The notes beneath the pieces are model-generated. The model was not told the origin of the DNA. It searched no databases and worked only from the letters and a program-made list of their open reading frames with translations. The position numbers were made by a program, and so were the translations under genes. A stretch of 64,000 nucleotides of DNA from assembly GCA_016715465.1 (NCBI GenBank), contig JADKAA010000029.1, positions 620,001 to 684,000 of the forward strand, read 5' to 3'. This DNA is from Saprospiraceae bacterium. Its GTDB lineage: Bacteria > Bacteroidota > Bacteroidia > Chitinophagales > Saprospiraceae. This document shows positions 34,794-44,502 of the stretch, piece by piece (the first letter of the stretch is position 1; every line of letters starts with the position of its first letter).

Positions 34794-36072
34794 TTAAGCC
34801 TTTTTCAGGATGGCATCCGCATAAGCTTTCCAACTTAGCTTTTGTTTAAAGCCCGCAACAGCTGTTGGTTGAATGGGTTTTTCCAAAAATTTGCGCATCG
34901 TAGCTGACATCGCTGCCAAGTTTTCTTCAGCCAGATATCCATTTACCCCTTCCTGAATGGTCTCCGGAAAATGTCCAACATTGGTGGCAAGGATCGGCAG
35001 GTCAAAATTATAACTCAACGATTCTATCCCTGATGGAGTAGCAGTAAGATAATATAAAACCACACAGTCGCTGACCTGAAAATATTTGTGCACGTCTTCA
35101 TTGGGAATGAATTCATTGAAAACGACTACTTTATCTTTAATGCCCAGCGCGTCGATCAGCTCCAACGGCCTGTAATTTCCTTCGTCATCCCCTGCCTTCA
35201 GTACCACTTTTTTAGCCAGGTCGAAGGTAAGTTTTTTGATTTTTGTGAAAATGTTACCTGGGTCAAGGGTATGCCAGAAAGATTCACCGCAAATCAGGAG
35301 GCTCACGTCATCCCGTTCCTGGGCCAGTTCACTGAATGCCCGGATCACATTATGCAGGCCTTTGTACTTTCGAATGAAGCGAAAAAATAAAAAAACATGC
35401 TTCCGGAGCCCGTGTTTCCACTTGAACGCTTCCGTATCGAATGCCGGATCTGCTTTGTACAGGTCATAAATGGGATGAAAGAGTTTGATTACCGTCTTTT
35501 TTTTCGGCGTAATTGACCTCAGCCCATCATAACTCAGGTAAAATTCGCCATTTGGAAATAATGAAGTTAACTCCTCAAAAGTTTTAAGGGCATGTACAAT
35601 ATAACTGTCAGCACGTCCGATGCCCATCTTGGTGAAGTAACGGTCGATGGAACTCTGTTCCTTTTGGGTAACAAAATGAAGATCCATGATTACCTCGCAC
35701 GAACTCATTTTTTCAAGCTGCGCACGATGTTGCCAAGGGTAAGCCCTGGATGGCAATTGACCATTGAAAAATAACAATATCCGGATTTAGCGAAGCTATG
35801 TACCTGGCCGTTTCTGCCCAGCTGAAGGGGTTATTGTAATTGGTAATATATTTGGTGCTGATTTGGGTATCTTCGAGAAAATCGAGCTTGCTTACCCTGT
35901 CTTTAAAATCCCGTGGAACAATGTTGGGGTATTGCTGAATCCAGGAGACCACGGAAACATCCACATCGGTCTGACTGGCCAGGGCTTTGGCCAGGGAAGT
36001 ATTGTAATTGGAAATTCCCCCCTTAAAAGCAGGTCCCGGACCAAAACATACTACTCGTTTTCTGGAACTCAT
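34794..36072 (-). CDS. Glycosyltransferase family 4-like (GT-B fold), two frame breaks in the assembly
   Basis: The N-terminal part reads from the ATG at 36072: VVCFGPGPAFKGGISNYNTSLAKAL, then NPDIVIFQW. The C-terminal part (to 34794) has LLICGESFWH, KVVVFNEFIPNEDVHKYFQVSDCVVLYY, TPSGIESLSYNFDLPILATNVGHFPE, the donor-binding region of GT4 enzymes. The two are joined by restoring one base near 35757-35766 and one in the T6 run at 35708-35713. The bridging sequence then reads NCHPGLTLGNIVRSLKKMSS and total length is 426 codons in frame, normal for GT4. It overlaps nothing and lies 3 bp after the epimerase gene, so the two form an operon for envelope glycan assembly. Donor and acceptor are unknown. 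Confidence 0.85.
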
Positions 36073-36075
36073 GGG

Positions 36076-37122
36076 TCAATTTTTAAACTCGCGGGCATAT
36101 ACAGCGTCATATACCCTTTGCATGCCTTCTTCCAGCGAAATTTTAGCTTTCCAACCCAGCGTTTTATAGACAAAATCCATGTTGCAATACCTGGAATGCA
36201 CGCCCACCGGTTTGTCAAGCAAACATTTAATCTCTGTTTCATAACCGGCAATTTTACAGAAGATGCCTATAAGGTCCCTGAACGAAGTAAGTCTGCCCAT
36301 GCCAATATTTATGGCAGTGCCATCATGAATGTGATCCATGGCCAGTAAGGTACAGTCCAGGACGTCATCGATGTGGACAAAGTCACGCCCCTGGTGTCCG
36401 GTTCCCCAAACTTCAAAAGGACTTTCTCTCAGTACCGCCCTCCTTGCCAGAGAAGGAACGGGATATGAATAGTCCTGATCCTCACCATAGCCGCTAAATG
36501 GGCGGATGCAGGTGATGTGCACCCCATAATGAGAAGCGGCAATCTTAGCCAGAAATTCCCCGGTCAGTTTTGTCCAACCATAAGTCATGTCGGGTTGCCC
36601 CATGTTGGAAAAATCAATATCACTTTCTCTAAGTTGTATAGTATTTTCGACGGTTTGTTTGCTCACGGGATATGCCGCACTGGAACTTGGATACAAAACC
36701 CGGGCAGGTTTAACCCGGGTAATCCAAAGAAAAAACTCCGCATCGATGGCTAGATCAAGGGCCACCTTCATGGGGTCTCCATCGATCATCGCCCTGCCTC
36801 CAACAATGGCTGCAAAGTGAAATACATCGGACCATTGATCAATGTCGAGGCCGTAGTTTGTCTTCATCCATAAGGTATCCCGGGTGAGGTTGCGCACCAC
36901 CTCCTGGAAATCCGCTTTTATAAAGATGAGTCTTTCATCGCTGCCAAAAACCTTCATGTCACCACTGGTTCTGTTCAGTGGTACATCCAGCCAGGTTTCG
37001 GGATCGGTACCCACAGATAAATTGTCCACAAAAACAATCCTGTCTTTGGTGGTCCGGTAAAGGCGCTTGACCATGTTACGTCCGACGAAGCCGCAACCCC
37101 CGGATATTAAGTGATTCTTCAT
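36076..37122 (-). CDS. NAD-dependent epimerase/dehydratase (extended SDR, nucleotide-sugar type)
   Basis: 348 residues. The Rossmann NAD motif GGCGFVG is at residues 8-14. VFVDNLS follows, then an AAIVGG segment, a catalytic Ser region (YPSSSAAYP) and YGWTK with the Tyr-x3-Lys pair. RPFSGYGEDQDYSYPVPSL and HIDDV complete the pattern. This fits nucleotide-sugar 4-epimerases or 4,6-dehydratases of glycan pathways. The exact sugar cannot be told. It is the first gene of a two-gene operon with the glycosyltransferase and has a good promoter upstream. Confidence 0.9.
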   Translation of the reverse strand: MKNHLISGGCGFVGRNMVKRLYRTTKDRIVFVDNLSVGTDPETWLDVPLNRTSGDMKVFGSDERLIFIKADFQEVVRNLTRDTLWMKTNYGLDIDQWSDVFHFAAIVGGRAMIDGDPMKVALDLAIDAEFFLWITRVKPARVLYPSSSAAYPVSKQTVENTIQLRESDIDFSNMGQPDMTYGWTKLTGEFLAKIAASHYGVHITCIRPFSGYGEDQDYSYPVPSLARRAVLRESPFEVWGTGHQGRDFVHIDDVLDCTLLAMDHIHDGTAINIGMGRLTSFRDLIGIFCKIAGYETEIKCLLDKPVGVHSRYCNMDFVYKTLGWKAKISLEEGMQRVYDAVYAREFKN

Positions 37123-37214
37123 CCTGTCATTTTATTGGAGGCAAAAGGAAACAATTTCAGGCAAATATTCCAATTTTAAAAACAAGTAAATACTGCCCCG
37201 AAAATGCAACTGCA

Positions 37215-37244
37215 CAAAGATAACAAAATATATAAATTTTGACA
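37215..37244 (-). promoter_or_regulatory. Promoter of the epimerase-glycosyltransferase operon
   Basis: On the minus strand an ATTG (about 37243) is followed by a ~20-nt spacer and TATCTTTG (37215-37222), an exact TAnnTTTG match. The leader would be about 85 nt. The 284-bp divergent gap also holds a weaker box, TAACTTCG at 37360-37367, facing the gmhA-like gene. Confidence 0.55.
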
Positions 37245-37406
37245 ATATGAAAGGTAAAATTGGGGCCGTCAGAGATATTTATTACACCCTGATCTCAAGA
37301 GAAAGTGCTCACGACAAACCGACTTGCTTCCGCAACATGATGTATTAAAAAAGTTTGCCTAACTTCGCCCTTCAAAATCAGCGCAATTAATCGCTCGTTC
37401 CGGCAA

Positions 37407-37976
37407 ATGAATATACAAAAATCAATTCAGGAAAACATTCAGGCAAAACAACTTATGTTGGCAGATGACCTGCTTCTGTCTGTGCTGGAAGAGGCTATAT
37501 CCCAGGTGATCCATGCGTTTAAAAACAATCGAAAAGTGCTTTTTTGCGGAAATGGCGGCAGTGCTGCAGATGCGCAACACCTGGCGGCGGAACTCAGTGG
37601 TAGATTTTATCTGAACAGACCGGCCCTTCATGCTGAGGCTCTTCACTGTAATACTTCCTATCTCACTGCGGTTGCCAATGATTACTCATTTGATGTGATT
37701 TATTCCAGGTTGATAGAGGGCATAGGTCAGGAAGGCGACATCCTGGTCGCATTTTCTACCAGCGGCAATTCTGTCAATATTCTCCATGCTATGGAAGCAG
37801 CGATGCAAAAAAAAATGATCACCATCGGTTTTACTGGACATGATGGCGGAAAAATGGCACAGCACTGCCAATACCTCATCCCGGTTCCTGCCGTTGAAAC
37901 GCCCAGAATTCAGGAATGCCATATGCTTTTGGGCCATATCCTGTGTGAAAATGTGGAGGCAGGTCTTTTCCAATGA
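37407..37976 (+). CDS. gmhA: SIS-domain sedoheptulose-7-phosphate isomerase (GmhA-like)
   Basis: 189 residues. The sugar-isomerase core FCGNGGSAADAQHLAAELSGRF is followed by AFSTSGNSVNI and the C-terminal IQECHMLLGHILCE helix, all as in GmhA. It would convert sedoheptulose-7-phosphate to D-glycero-D-manno-heptose-7-phosphate, the first step to ADP- or GDP-heptose for LPS or S-layer glycans. It diverges from the epimerase/glycosyltransferase operon, consistent with envelope glycan synthesis. DiaA-like SIS proteins are related; the pattern here favours GmhA. Confidence 0.88.
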   Translation: MNIQKSIQENIQAKQLMLADDLLLSVLEEAISQVIHAFKNNRKVLFCGNGGSAADAQHLAAELSGRFYLNRPALHAEALHCNTSYLTAVANDYSFDVIYSRLIEGIGQEGDILVAFSTSGNSVNILHAMEAAMQKKMITIGFTGHDGGKMAQHCQYLIPVPAVETPRIQECHMLLGHILCENVEAGLFQ

Positions 37977-38003
37977 CAGACATGGTAAAATGCCAGAAAT
38001 CAT

Positions 38004-38011
38004 TACCTTTG
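38004..38011 (+). promoter_or_regulatory. Candidate -7 box of the purL promoter
   Basis: TACCTTTG lies about 90 bp upstream of the purL ATG in the 125-bp gap after gmhA. It matches TAnnTTTG and is identical to the box before rpsO. Confidence 0.55.
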
Positions 38012-38101
38012 TATTAAAATTTACTAACATATATACCGGGGTTATTTTCTTTCGCTTTTTAGCAATAATTAAATAGCTCTCCCCACACATACCAACAAAT
38101 A

Positions 38102-40333
38102 ATGAGTAAAATTTCGACGGTTACCGTAGAGACGGCAAAAAAGCTTGGCTTACTGGAAGAAGAATATGAGCGCATCATAACCATTCTGGGCAGGACACCC
38201 AACTTTACAGAATTAAGTATTTTTTCTGTCATGTGGAGTGAGCATTGCAGTTATAAAAACTCCATCAAATACCTCAAGACCCTTCCAAGAGAGGGGGCTT
38301 GCCTCCTGGTTGGTGCAGGTGAAGAAAATGCAGGACTTGTGGACATTGGCGACGGACTGGGCTGTGCATTCAAAATTGAATCGCACAATCACCCTTCTGC
38401 CATTGAGCCCTATCAGGGTGCTGCCACCGGCGTAGGTGGCATTCACCGCGATATTTTTACCATGGGTGCCAGGCCTATAGCGGCGCTAAACTCTCTTAGA
38501 TTTGGTGAAATTACCCTGCCACACACCAAGCGGTTGGTAAAAGGGGTTGTCAGTGGCATAGGCGGTTATGGCAATTGCCTGGGTGTGCCTACCATCGGAG
38601 GAGAAGTATATTTTGATGCTTGTTACAATCAAAATATTTTGGTCAACGCGATGTCCATTGGCATTGTGAAAAAAGGAGAAACCATGTCAGCGGTGGCTGA
38701 CGGACCGGGAAACCCCGTATTTATTGTAGGTTCAGCTACAGGAAAAGATGGCATACACGGCGCTACCTTTGCTTCTGCAGACCTTACTGAAAACTCAGCA
38801 GAGGACCTGCCAGCGGTTCAGGTAGGAGATCCTTTCCAGGAAAAACTTTTGCTGGAAGCCAGCCTGGAAGCCATAACCACCGGAGCAGTTGTGGGAATGC
38901 AGGATATGGGTGCTGCGGGTATTACCTGCTCTACCTCAGAGATGAGCGCAAAGTCCGGAACCGGCATGCGCATCGACCTGGATAAAGTGCCAACCCGGCA
39001 AATGAACATGCAGGCTTTTGAAATCCTGCTTTCTGAAAGCCAGGAACGAATGCTTATCGTGTGTAAAAAAGGAGAAGAAGCCAAACTGATGAAAGTCTTT
39101 GACAAATGGGACCTGGAGTGCCAGCAAATTGGAGAGGTAACCGATACGGGCATGCTTGAATTTTTCCAACATGGTGAATTGGTAGCCCATGTGCCCGCTG
39201 AACCATTGGTCTTGGGAGGAGGGGCGCCTGTTTACGACAGAGAGTACGAAAAGCCAACTTATATCGAAGACTTACAGGATTATAATTCGTCAAACGTGGC
39301 GGATCCCGGTAATTTGGAAGAGGCCTTACATGCCGTATTTGAATCTCCCATCCTGCTAAACAAGAGATGGATTTATGAACAGTATGACTCGATGGTGCGC
39401 ACCAATACCGCTACCACAAATGCTCCGTCTGATGCTGCAGTCATTCGCATTAAAGAAAATGGTAAAGCCATAGCCGCAACGGTGGATTGTAATTCATCCT
39501 ATGTATATGCCGACCCTTATAAAGGCGCCATGATTGCGGTGGCAGAAGCTGCCAGGAACCTTGTGTGTTCGGGGGCGGAGCCATTGGCCGTGACCAATAA
39601 CCTAAACTTCGGCAATCCATACAACAAGGAAGTTTACTGGCAGTTTGTGCATGCTGTTAAAGGCATGGGTGAAGCCTGCAGAAGGTTCAATACGCCGGTA
39701 ACCGGGGGTAATGTAAGTTTTTATAATCAATCGATGTATAAGGACCGCGTGGAGCCCATATATCCTACACCTACCATTGGTATGATCGGATTGATAGACG
39801 ACCCGCTTAATGTGGTTCATCTCCACTTTGAATCAGAAGGCGACCTCATTTTCCTGTTGGGTGATTCTAAGGATGATTTCAACCAAAGTGAGTACCTGAG
39901 ATCTGTAAAAGGAATTAAAAACAGCCATTGCCCATATTTTGATATAGAGACCGAGTACAACCTGCAGGCATCACTTAAGGTCCTGATGTCCGAAAAAATT
40001 TTGGTGTCAGCACATGATGTGGCGGAAGGAGGACTTTTTATGAATTTGATGGAAAGCAGTTTTCACCTGAACAAAGGTTTTGCCATCAAAAACCCAACAG
40101 GGTTGAGAGACGATGTCTTTTTACTGAGCGAGGCACAAAGCAGGGTCGTGGTGAGTATTCATCCACAGTTTAAAGAAAATTTAACCAAAATTCTTGAGAC
40201 AAGTGGTGTTAATTTTGTTGAATTGGGACATGTGACGGGCAGAGAGATAGCCATCAATGACCATAAGCTGGGCAACATTGAGACCTGGAAAACCGTTCAC
40301 ATGAACAGGTTGGGAGAAATTATTGAGAACTAA
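38102..40333 (+). CDS. purL: Phosphoribosylformylglycinamidine synthase subunit PurL (short form)
   Basis: 743 residues, the short PurL that needs separate PurQ and PurS subunits, neither of which is in the window. It makes FGAM from FGAR, ATP and ammonia in purine synthesis. Seen: MWSEHCSYKNS (about 44-54), SHNHPSAIEPYQGAATGVGG (94-113), MGARPIAALNSLRFG, GMQDMGAAGITCSTSEM, and the second-half VTNNLNFGNP and SAHDVAEGGL. All ATP- and metal-binding segments are present. The TlpA-like gene follows at 20 bp. Confidence 0.97.
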   Translation: MSKISTVTVETAKKLGLLEEEYERIITILGRTPNFTELSIFSVMWSEHCSYKNSIKYLKTLPREGACLLVGAGEENAGLVDIGDGLGCAFKIESHNHPSAIEPYQGAATGVGGIHRDIFTMGARPIAALNSLRFGEITLPHTKRLVKGVVSGIGGYGNCLGVPTIGGEVYFDACYNQNILVNAMSIGIVKKGETMSAVADGPGNPVFIVGSATGKDGIHGATFASADLTENSAEDLPAVQVGDPFQEKLLLEASLEAITTGAVVGMQDMGAAGITCSTSEMSAKSGTGMRIDLDKVPTRQMNMQAFEILLSESQERMLIVCKKGEEAKLMKVFDKWDLECQQIGEVTDTGMLEFFQHGELVAHVPAEPLVLGGGAPVYDREYEKPTYIEDLQDYNSSNVADPGNLEEALHAVFESPILLNKRWIYEQYDSMVRTNTATTNAPSDAAVIRIKENGKAIAATVDCNSSYVYADPYKGAMIAVAEAARNLVCSGAEPLAVTNNLNFGNPYNKEVYWQFVHAVKGMGEACRRFNTPVTGGNVSFYNQSMYKDRVEPIYPTPTIGMIGLIDDPLNVVHLHFESEGDLIFLLGDSKDDFNQSEYLRSVKGIKNSHCPYFDIETEYNLQASLKVLMSEKILVSAHDVAEGGLFMNLMESSFHLNKGFAIKNPTGLRDDVFLLSEAQSRVVVSIHPQFKENLTKILETSGVNFVELGHVTGREIAINDHKLGNIETWKTVHMNRLGEIIEN

Positions 40334-40353
40334 AATAAAACAATTAACATTCA

Positions 40354-41463
40354 ATGAAACATTTTAAGATCATATACCTGCTGGTTTTGTTTGCAGGTAC
40401 TATTGCGGCATGTGGTGCCATGAAAGGAACCTCGGTTTCCGGCAAAATAGCCAATGCGGGGGACATGAGTATTTTTCTGGACCGGGTAGGTCTGAATGCC
40501 ACCAACAATGTGAGGTTAGCGGCAGAAAAAACAGGCAGCGATGGCAGTTTTAGTTTTTCCATGCCCGAGGGAATTCAGAAAGGGATTTACCGGATAACCC
40601 TTGGCGCAAAATCTTTGGAACTGATTTCTGACGGAACCGAAAAAGACATTGTCATTGATGGTGACCTGAATACGCTTCAAAATATGGAGTACAAGGTAAC
40701 CGGATCCAAACTGACCGAAAAATTCCTGGCCATCATCCAGGGTTTTGTGAAAAAAGATATTGATATCCAGCGACTGACAGAACTGGCAGAAAAAGACTCT
40801 GACCCGCTCGTAGGTTTTATGATTGCTACACGGATGTTTACTTTCAGGGAAGAATTTGCCGAAATCCATACCAAAGTAGCGGCACGACTCGCTGACAGCG
40901 GACTTGATTTTGCCCAGGAATATCAGACCATTTCTACCAGCCTTGCCACACAAGCTGCCAGAAGAATGGCGGGTAATAAAATTCAATTGGGCATGGATGC
41001 TCCTGAAATTGCACTGGAAGGTGTGGATGGCAAGGTTAGAAAGTTATCATCCTATAAGGGAAAGGTTGTACTCATAGATTTTTGGGCCAGTTGGTGTGGT
41101 CCCTGCCGAAAAGCGAATCCACATGTGGTGGAAATTTACAACAAATATAAGAACCAGGGTTTTGACATATTCAGTGTATCACTCGATGGCGTAGATAACC
41201 GCACCAGGGCGGCCATGGGCGGCGATATGGAGCAAATTAAAGCCGGCATAAACAAATCAAAGGAGAGATGGATTGGCGCCATTGCACAGGACAATCTTAC
41301 ATGGGATGGTCATGTGAGTGATCTCATGAAATGGGATAGCTCAGCAGCGGGTGCCTATGGTGTCTCCAGCATACCCAAGACATTTCTCGTAGGTAAAGAC
41401 GGCAAAATTGCTGCCATCGATCCGCGCTACAATCTGGAAGAGGAAATATTAAAAGTCCTATAG
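40354..41463 (+). CDS. TlpA-like thioredoxin-fold lipoprotein
   Basis: 369 residues with a lipoprotein signal (FAGTIAAC, Cys about 22). An N-terminal domain of the DUF4369 type (about 25-115: GKIANAGDMSIFLDR ... GIYRITLGAKSLELI) and a helical spacer follow. The C-terminal thioredoxin domain (about 212-365) has active site WCGPC (247-251) and the cis-Pro segment VSSIPKTFLV. Such proteins keep periplasmic cysteines reduced, for example in cytochrome or metal-site maturation. It is 20 bp behind purL and shares a terminator region, but no functional link to purines is evident. Confidence 0.9.
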   Translation: MKHFKIIYLLVLFAGTIAACGAMKGTSVSGKIANAGDMSIFLDRVGLNATNNVRLAAEKTGSDGSFSFSMPEGIQKGIYRITLGAKSLELISDGTEKDIVIDGDLNTLQNMEYKVTGSKLTEKFLAIIQGFVKKDIDIQRLTELAEKDSDPLVGFMIATRMFTFREEFAEIHTKVAARLADSGLDFAQEYQTISTSLATQAARRMAGNKIQLGMDAPEIALEGVDGKVRKLSSYKGKVVLIDFWASWCGPCRKANPHVVEIYNKYKNQGFDIFSVSLDGVDNRTRAAMGGDMEQIKAGINKSKERWIGAIAQDNLTWDGHVSDLMKWDSSAAGAYGVSSIPKTFLVGKDGKIAAIDPRYNLEEEILKVL

Positions 41464-41485
41464 ACTTTATACAAATCCATAAAAT

Positions 41486-41524
41486 AAGAAGTGGCAAGGG
41501 TATCCTTGTCACTTCTTGTTTTTT
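41486..41524 (+). terminator. Bidirectional terminator between the TlpA-like gene and coaE
   Basis: A 14-bp stem with one G-T pair (41486-41499 with 41504-41517) and 4-nt loop is followed by a run of Ts. It ends the purL-tlpA unit. The right arm overlaps the coaE stop codon (41509-41511), so the same hairpin also lies at the 3' end of the minus-strand transcript. Confidence 0.85.
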
Positions 41525-42144
41525 ATGCTTGTCTCCTTATTGCCATGCTTTTCCGCAAGGACCAAAAGTTGACTATACAGTTTTAGTGTTTGACGGATGA
41601 TGGATTTCCGGCCGTCATTGACGATGACCATGTGCGCATAAGTCGCCATTTCGTCCTCACTCATTTGTGCGTGGATTCTCTGAATTACTTCCTTACGCGA
41701 AATCCGGTCTCTTCGCATTACCCGGCTTATTCGCTCTTCCATGGGGCAGGTGACCAGCACCAAAGCATCCAACTCTTTATACGTACCGGATTGAATCATC
41801 AGTGCGGCTTCTTTAACGGCAAACGTTTTATCCTTAGGTAAACTTTCGAACCACCTGCGGCCATCTTCGTGTACAGCAGGATGCACCAGCAAATTAAGTT
41901 CCTTCCGCTTTTCGATGTCCCGAAATATTTCAGTCGCTATAAATTTTCGGTTGAGCCTCCCATTCTTAAAATAAGCTTCCGTCCCGAAAATCATTTTAAT
42001 CCCCGCCTTTAATGCCTTTTCAGATGCCATTAACTTTTTAGCCCTTTCATCCGCATAATACACAGGGACGTCCAATAAATCCAGAATGGAACAAACCGCA
42101 GATTTGCCACTTCCTATGCCCCCTGTGATGCCTACTTTTAACAT
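41509..42144 (-). CDS. coaE: Dephospho-CoA kinase
   Basis: A 211-residue P-loop kinase for the last step of CoA synthesis. Walker A GGIGSGKS (8-15), DVPVYYADERAKKLM, HPAVHE (lid/CoA region) and VVLVTCP-like LVLVTCPMEERISRVMRRD are all seen. Length is typical. It lies 2 bp after the yigZ-like gene in a minus-strand operon (EamA transporter, YigZ, CoaE). Confidence 0.96.
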   Translation of the reverse strand: MLKVGITGGIGSGKSAVCSILDLLDVPVYYADERAKKLMASEKALKAGIKMIFGTEAYFKNGRLNRKFIATEIFRDIEKRKELNLLVHPAVHEDGRRWFESLPKDKTFAVKEAALMIQSGTYKELDALVLVTCPMEERISRVMRRDRISRKEVIQRIHAQMSEDEMATYAHMVIVNDGRKSIIRQTLKLYSQLLVLAEKHGNKETSIKNKK

Positions 42145-42146
42145 AA

Positions 42147-42803
42147 TTACAAACTACTTGACTGCATAAAAGTACAAAATGAAATCACAGTCTCTTCATT
42201 TATGGTTTCAGGACTCACGTGGAGCAAACGGGCTTTGAGATGGATGATCTTATCCTCGAATTCACTTTTTGGGGTAGCAATGGTCACTTCAGCTTCCGCC
42301 AAAAATGATTTTGCCAGGATCTCAAAGTCAAGTGATTTTAGTTCATTCATTACCTGCCCCATATGATCGTAGGCTACATTGAGTTTTGCGGTTCTTTTTT
42401 CTGTTTCAATCACGACAGGAGCTGAAGATATCGATGCAGCAGCAACGTCCTTATAGGCTGAGATCAGTCCGGAAGCGCCTAGTTTTGTGCCTCCAAAGTA
42501 ACGCACTACAAAGACAGCGACATCCGTAATTCCTGCACTCAAAATCTGACCATAAATAGGTCTGCCTGCAGTGCCGGAAGGTTCGCCATCATCGACCATT
42601 CGAAAGCGGTTGCCGTCGGTTCCCAACTTATACGCATAACAAATGTGGCTGCACTTTGGATGTTGTTTCCAAAGCCATTGTAAGTGATTTTCAACATCTG
42701 CTTCGGTTTTAACAGGAATGGCAAACCCAAAAAATTTACTGGCTTTTTCTCTGCTTTCAGAAAGCCCGGTTTCTTTAATTGTACGATAGGTATCTGTTTC
42801 CAT
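42147..42803 (-). CDS. yigZ: YigZ / IMPACT family protein
   Basis: 218 residues. The N-terminal UPF0029 domain shows EKASKFFGFAIPV, HICYAYKLG, DDGEPSGTAGRPI and VVRYFGGTKLGASGLISAY, the hallmark of the family. The C-terminal domain is the β-α-β unit of the family. Molecular function is unsettled; the eukaryotic IMPACT homologue modulates translation control. Its ATG shares one base with the stop of the EamA gene upstream (TAATG), indicating translational coupling. Confidence 0.93.
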   Translation of the reverse strand: METDTYRTIKETGLSESREKASKFFGFAIPVKTEADVENHLQWLWKQHPKCSHICYAYKLGTDGNRFRMVDDGEPSGTAGRPIYGQILSAGITDVAVFVVRYFGGTKLGASGLISAYKDVAAASISSAPVVIETEKRTAKLNVAYDHMGQVMNELKSLDFEILAKSFLAEAEVTIATPKSEFEDKIIHLKARLLHVSPETINEETVISFCTFMQSSSL

Positions 42804-43677
42804 TATGGTGTACCATTGACGGACAATAAAATGATGGCCAGGATGGCAAGCACAAAGCCAAGCCCTTTTGTGCGGGAGAACTGTTCTTTAAATAAGACTA
42901 CACCCGCAGCCGTTGATAACAGGATAATGCCTACATTAAGTACCGGAAACAAAACAGAGCCCTGCCATGAAGCTTCAAGAAGGTAAACGATGAGGTAAAT
43001 GGAAAAAAAATTGGGAATGCCCAGGCAAGACCGGCCAACAAACTCACTTTGTCTCGCTGTATGGAAATGCCCCCACCGGAAAAAATTAAATAGATAAGTC
43101 CGGAAAGACCTGCAAAAAGAAATAAGGATGCGGTAAATTCCATTCCTGCCCCTTCGGACACGTCCAATCTCTCTACGAGAAAGAGAGAGAGATCTACGAT
43201 GCTGCTGCCGAGCCAGGTGATCAAAGGGAGTAGGATAATTATTCCTGAGACCTTCGATTTTGATATGTTTGACTGGTAGTTGATGGCAGCAACTGCACCC
43301 ACAGCACACACAATACCTGCAAGTTTTAATGGCGTGAATTGTTCCTTAAAGAACAAAAAGGAAACCAGGACAGGGAGAATTAAAGACAACTTCTGTGAGG
43401 TTGTGGCCACCATGACACCATGATGTGCCACTGTTTTTCCAATGGCCAAAAAAACAAAAAAAAACAAGATGCCCATGGCCATTGCCCATAAAAGCCAGGG
43501 TTGCACCCATAAGGTGGTTAAGAACCGGATATTATTCATCGCTGCCGCTGCGGTAAATACACACACAAAGTAGTTGATGATAATGGCTTTGAGCACATCA
43601 ACCTTGTAGTTAGGAAAGACCTTAAATATAAGCGAGACCAGTACATTTAATAAAATACAAATGATCAATACTGTCAT
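42803..43677 (-). CDS. EamA/DMT-family transporter (one frame break in the assembly)
   Basis: About 291 residues with ten hydrophobic segments, typical of drug/metabolite transporters. The first frame (from 43677) runs through eight or so helices and then drifts into FPFTSSFTFLKLHG. The -1 frame continues SIYLIVYLLEASWQGSVLFPVLNVGIILLSTAAGVVLFKEQFS to 42803. Restoring one base in the 8-base A run at 43003-43010 joins them. An internal repeat (FKEQFTPLKLAGIVCAVGAV and FKEQFSRTKGLGFVLAILAI) shows the usual duplicated EamA architecture. Substrate unknown. Confidence 0.88.
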
Positions 43678-43696
43678 ATGCGGTATATGTTACGCA

Positions 43697-43704
43697 CAAA
43701 GTTA
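43697..43704 (-). promoter_or_regulatory. Candidate -7 box of the EamA-yigZ-coaE operon
   Basis: The minus strand reads TAACTTTG, a TAnnTTTG match, about 20 nt before the ATG at 43677. No -33 box is evident. Confidence 0.5.
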
Positions 43705-43764
43705 ACAAGAAAACACCATAGCGGCTCAGACATAAGCTGAGTGACCAAATGGAGTGAAAAAGAA

Positions 43765-43787
43765 AAAGACCTGAAAATCAGGTCTTT
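43765..43787 (-). terminator. Intrinsic terminator after the outer-membrane barrel gene
   Basis: A 10-bp perfect stem (43765-43774 with 43778-43787), 3-nt loop and a minus-strand T-rich tail (CTTTTTCTTTTT). It lies 80 bp beyond the stop at 43867 and upstream of the EamA operon promoter. Confidence 0.85.
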
Positions 43788-43866
43788 GACTGTATAAATT
43801 TGTAATGGGATAATTTATTTAATGTCACATTTCTTATACAGGGATGAAATCGTCAACTTCTTTTTA

Positions 43867-44502
43867 TTAAAAACCGTACCCTACAGAAAAGGTTATTTGG
43901 TTCGCTCCGGTTTTAAATTTAGATTTTGCCGCACCAAAGAAAATATGGTCACCAATCGTGGTCAGGGCGTTTTCATATCTAAGGTCAAGACTGAGGTTAC
44001 CAAGATCATATCCTACCGCTCCCGAAAAACCGTAAGTCATCGGCGCAAGTTTTTCTACATAGGTAGGAATACTTTGGAGTGCTGATTTATGGTCAGCCAG
44101 GATATGGAAGACAGGACCAAAGCCCAGTCGAATATTGTTTGAAGTTATGCCCGCATTGATGATTAAATCCATGGTTTTAAATTCTTCGGTTACCCTTTCA
44201 GTCAGGTCTTCTCTGGTGCTGTAAGCAATCATATCATAGCCAAGTTTGTACCCTGAATACAACACATCCACTTGCAGGTAACTCCAGCCCATTACTTTTT
44301 TGGCATAAATACCAGTACTGAAAACTGGAGAAGCATCGGCAAAAGTGATTTTATGAGTCACGTAATCATTTTCATTGCCTGCATAAACGGATTCTGGTCT
44401 TGTAGGGATAATACCTATACTGGTTTTAATTCCAACGGTTCCCTGGGCGAACGCACATGCTGAGGAGATCAACATCATGGCGATTAAAAGTGTGTTTTTC
44501 AT
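43867..44502 (-). CDS. Outer-membrane β-barrel protein of unknown function
   Basis: 211 residues with a signal peptide (about 1-19, ending AFA before Gln). Alternating hydrophobic strands follow, ending in aromatic Phe (SVGYGF), the usual barrel signal. The pattern YLQVDVLYSGYKLGYDM ... IRLGFGPVFHIL ... LSLDLRYENAL fits the PorT-like / OMP β-brl families of Bacteroidota. No specific function is recognised. It is monocistronic with its own terminator. Confidence 0.75.
   Translation of the reverse strand: MKNTLLIAMMLISSACAFAQGTVGIKTSIGIIPTRPESVYAGNENDYVTHKITFADASPVFSTGIYAKKVMGWSYLQVDVLYSGYKLGYDMIAYSTREDLTERVTEEFKTMDLIINAGITSNNIRLGFGPVFHILADHKSALQSIPTYVEKLAPMTYGFSGAVGYDLGNLSLDLRYENALTTIGDHIFFGAAKSKFKTGANQITFSVGYGF

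Noticed and set aside
37247..37348. 33-residue plus-strand ORF (MKGKIGAVRDIYY...) in the epimerase-gmhA gap
   Set aside because: No hydrophobic segment, family or good promoter; it overlaps the region carrying the opposite-strand promoter, and ORFs of this size are expected by chance.
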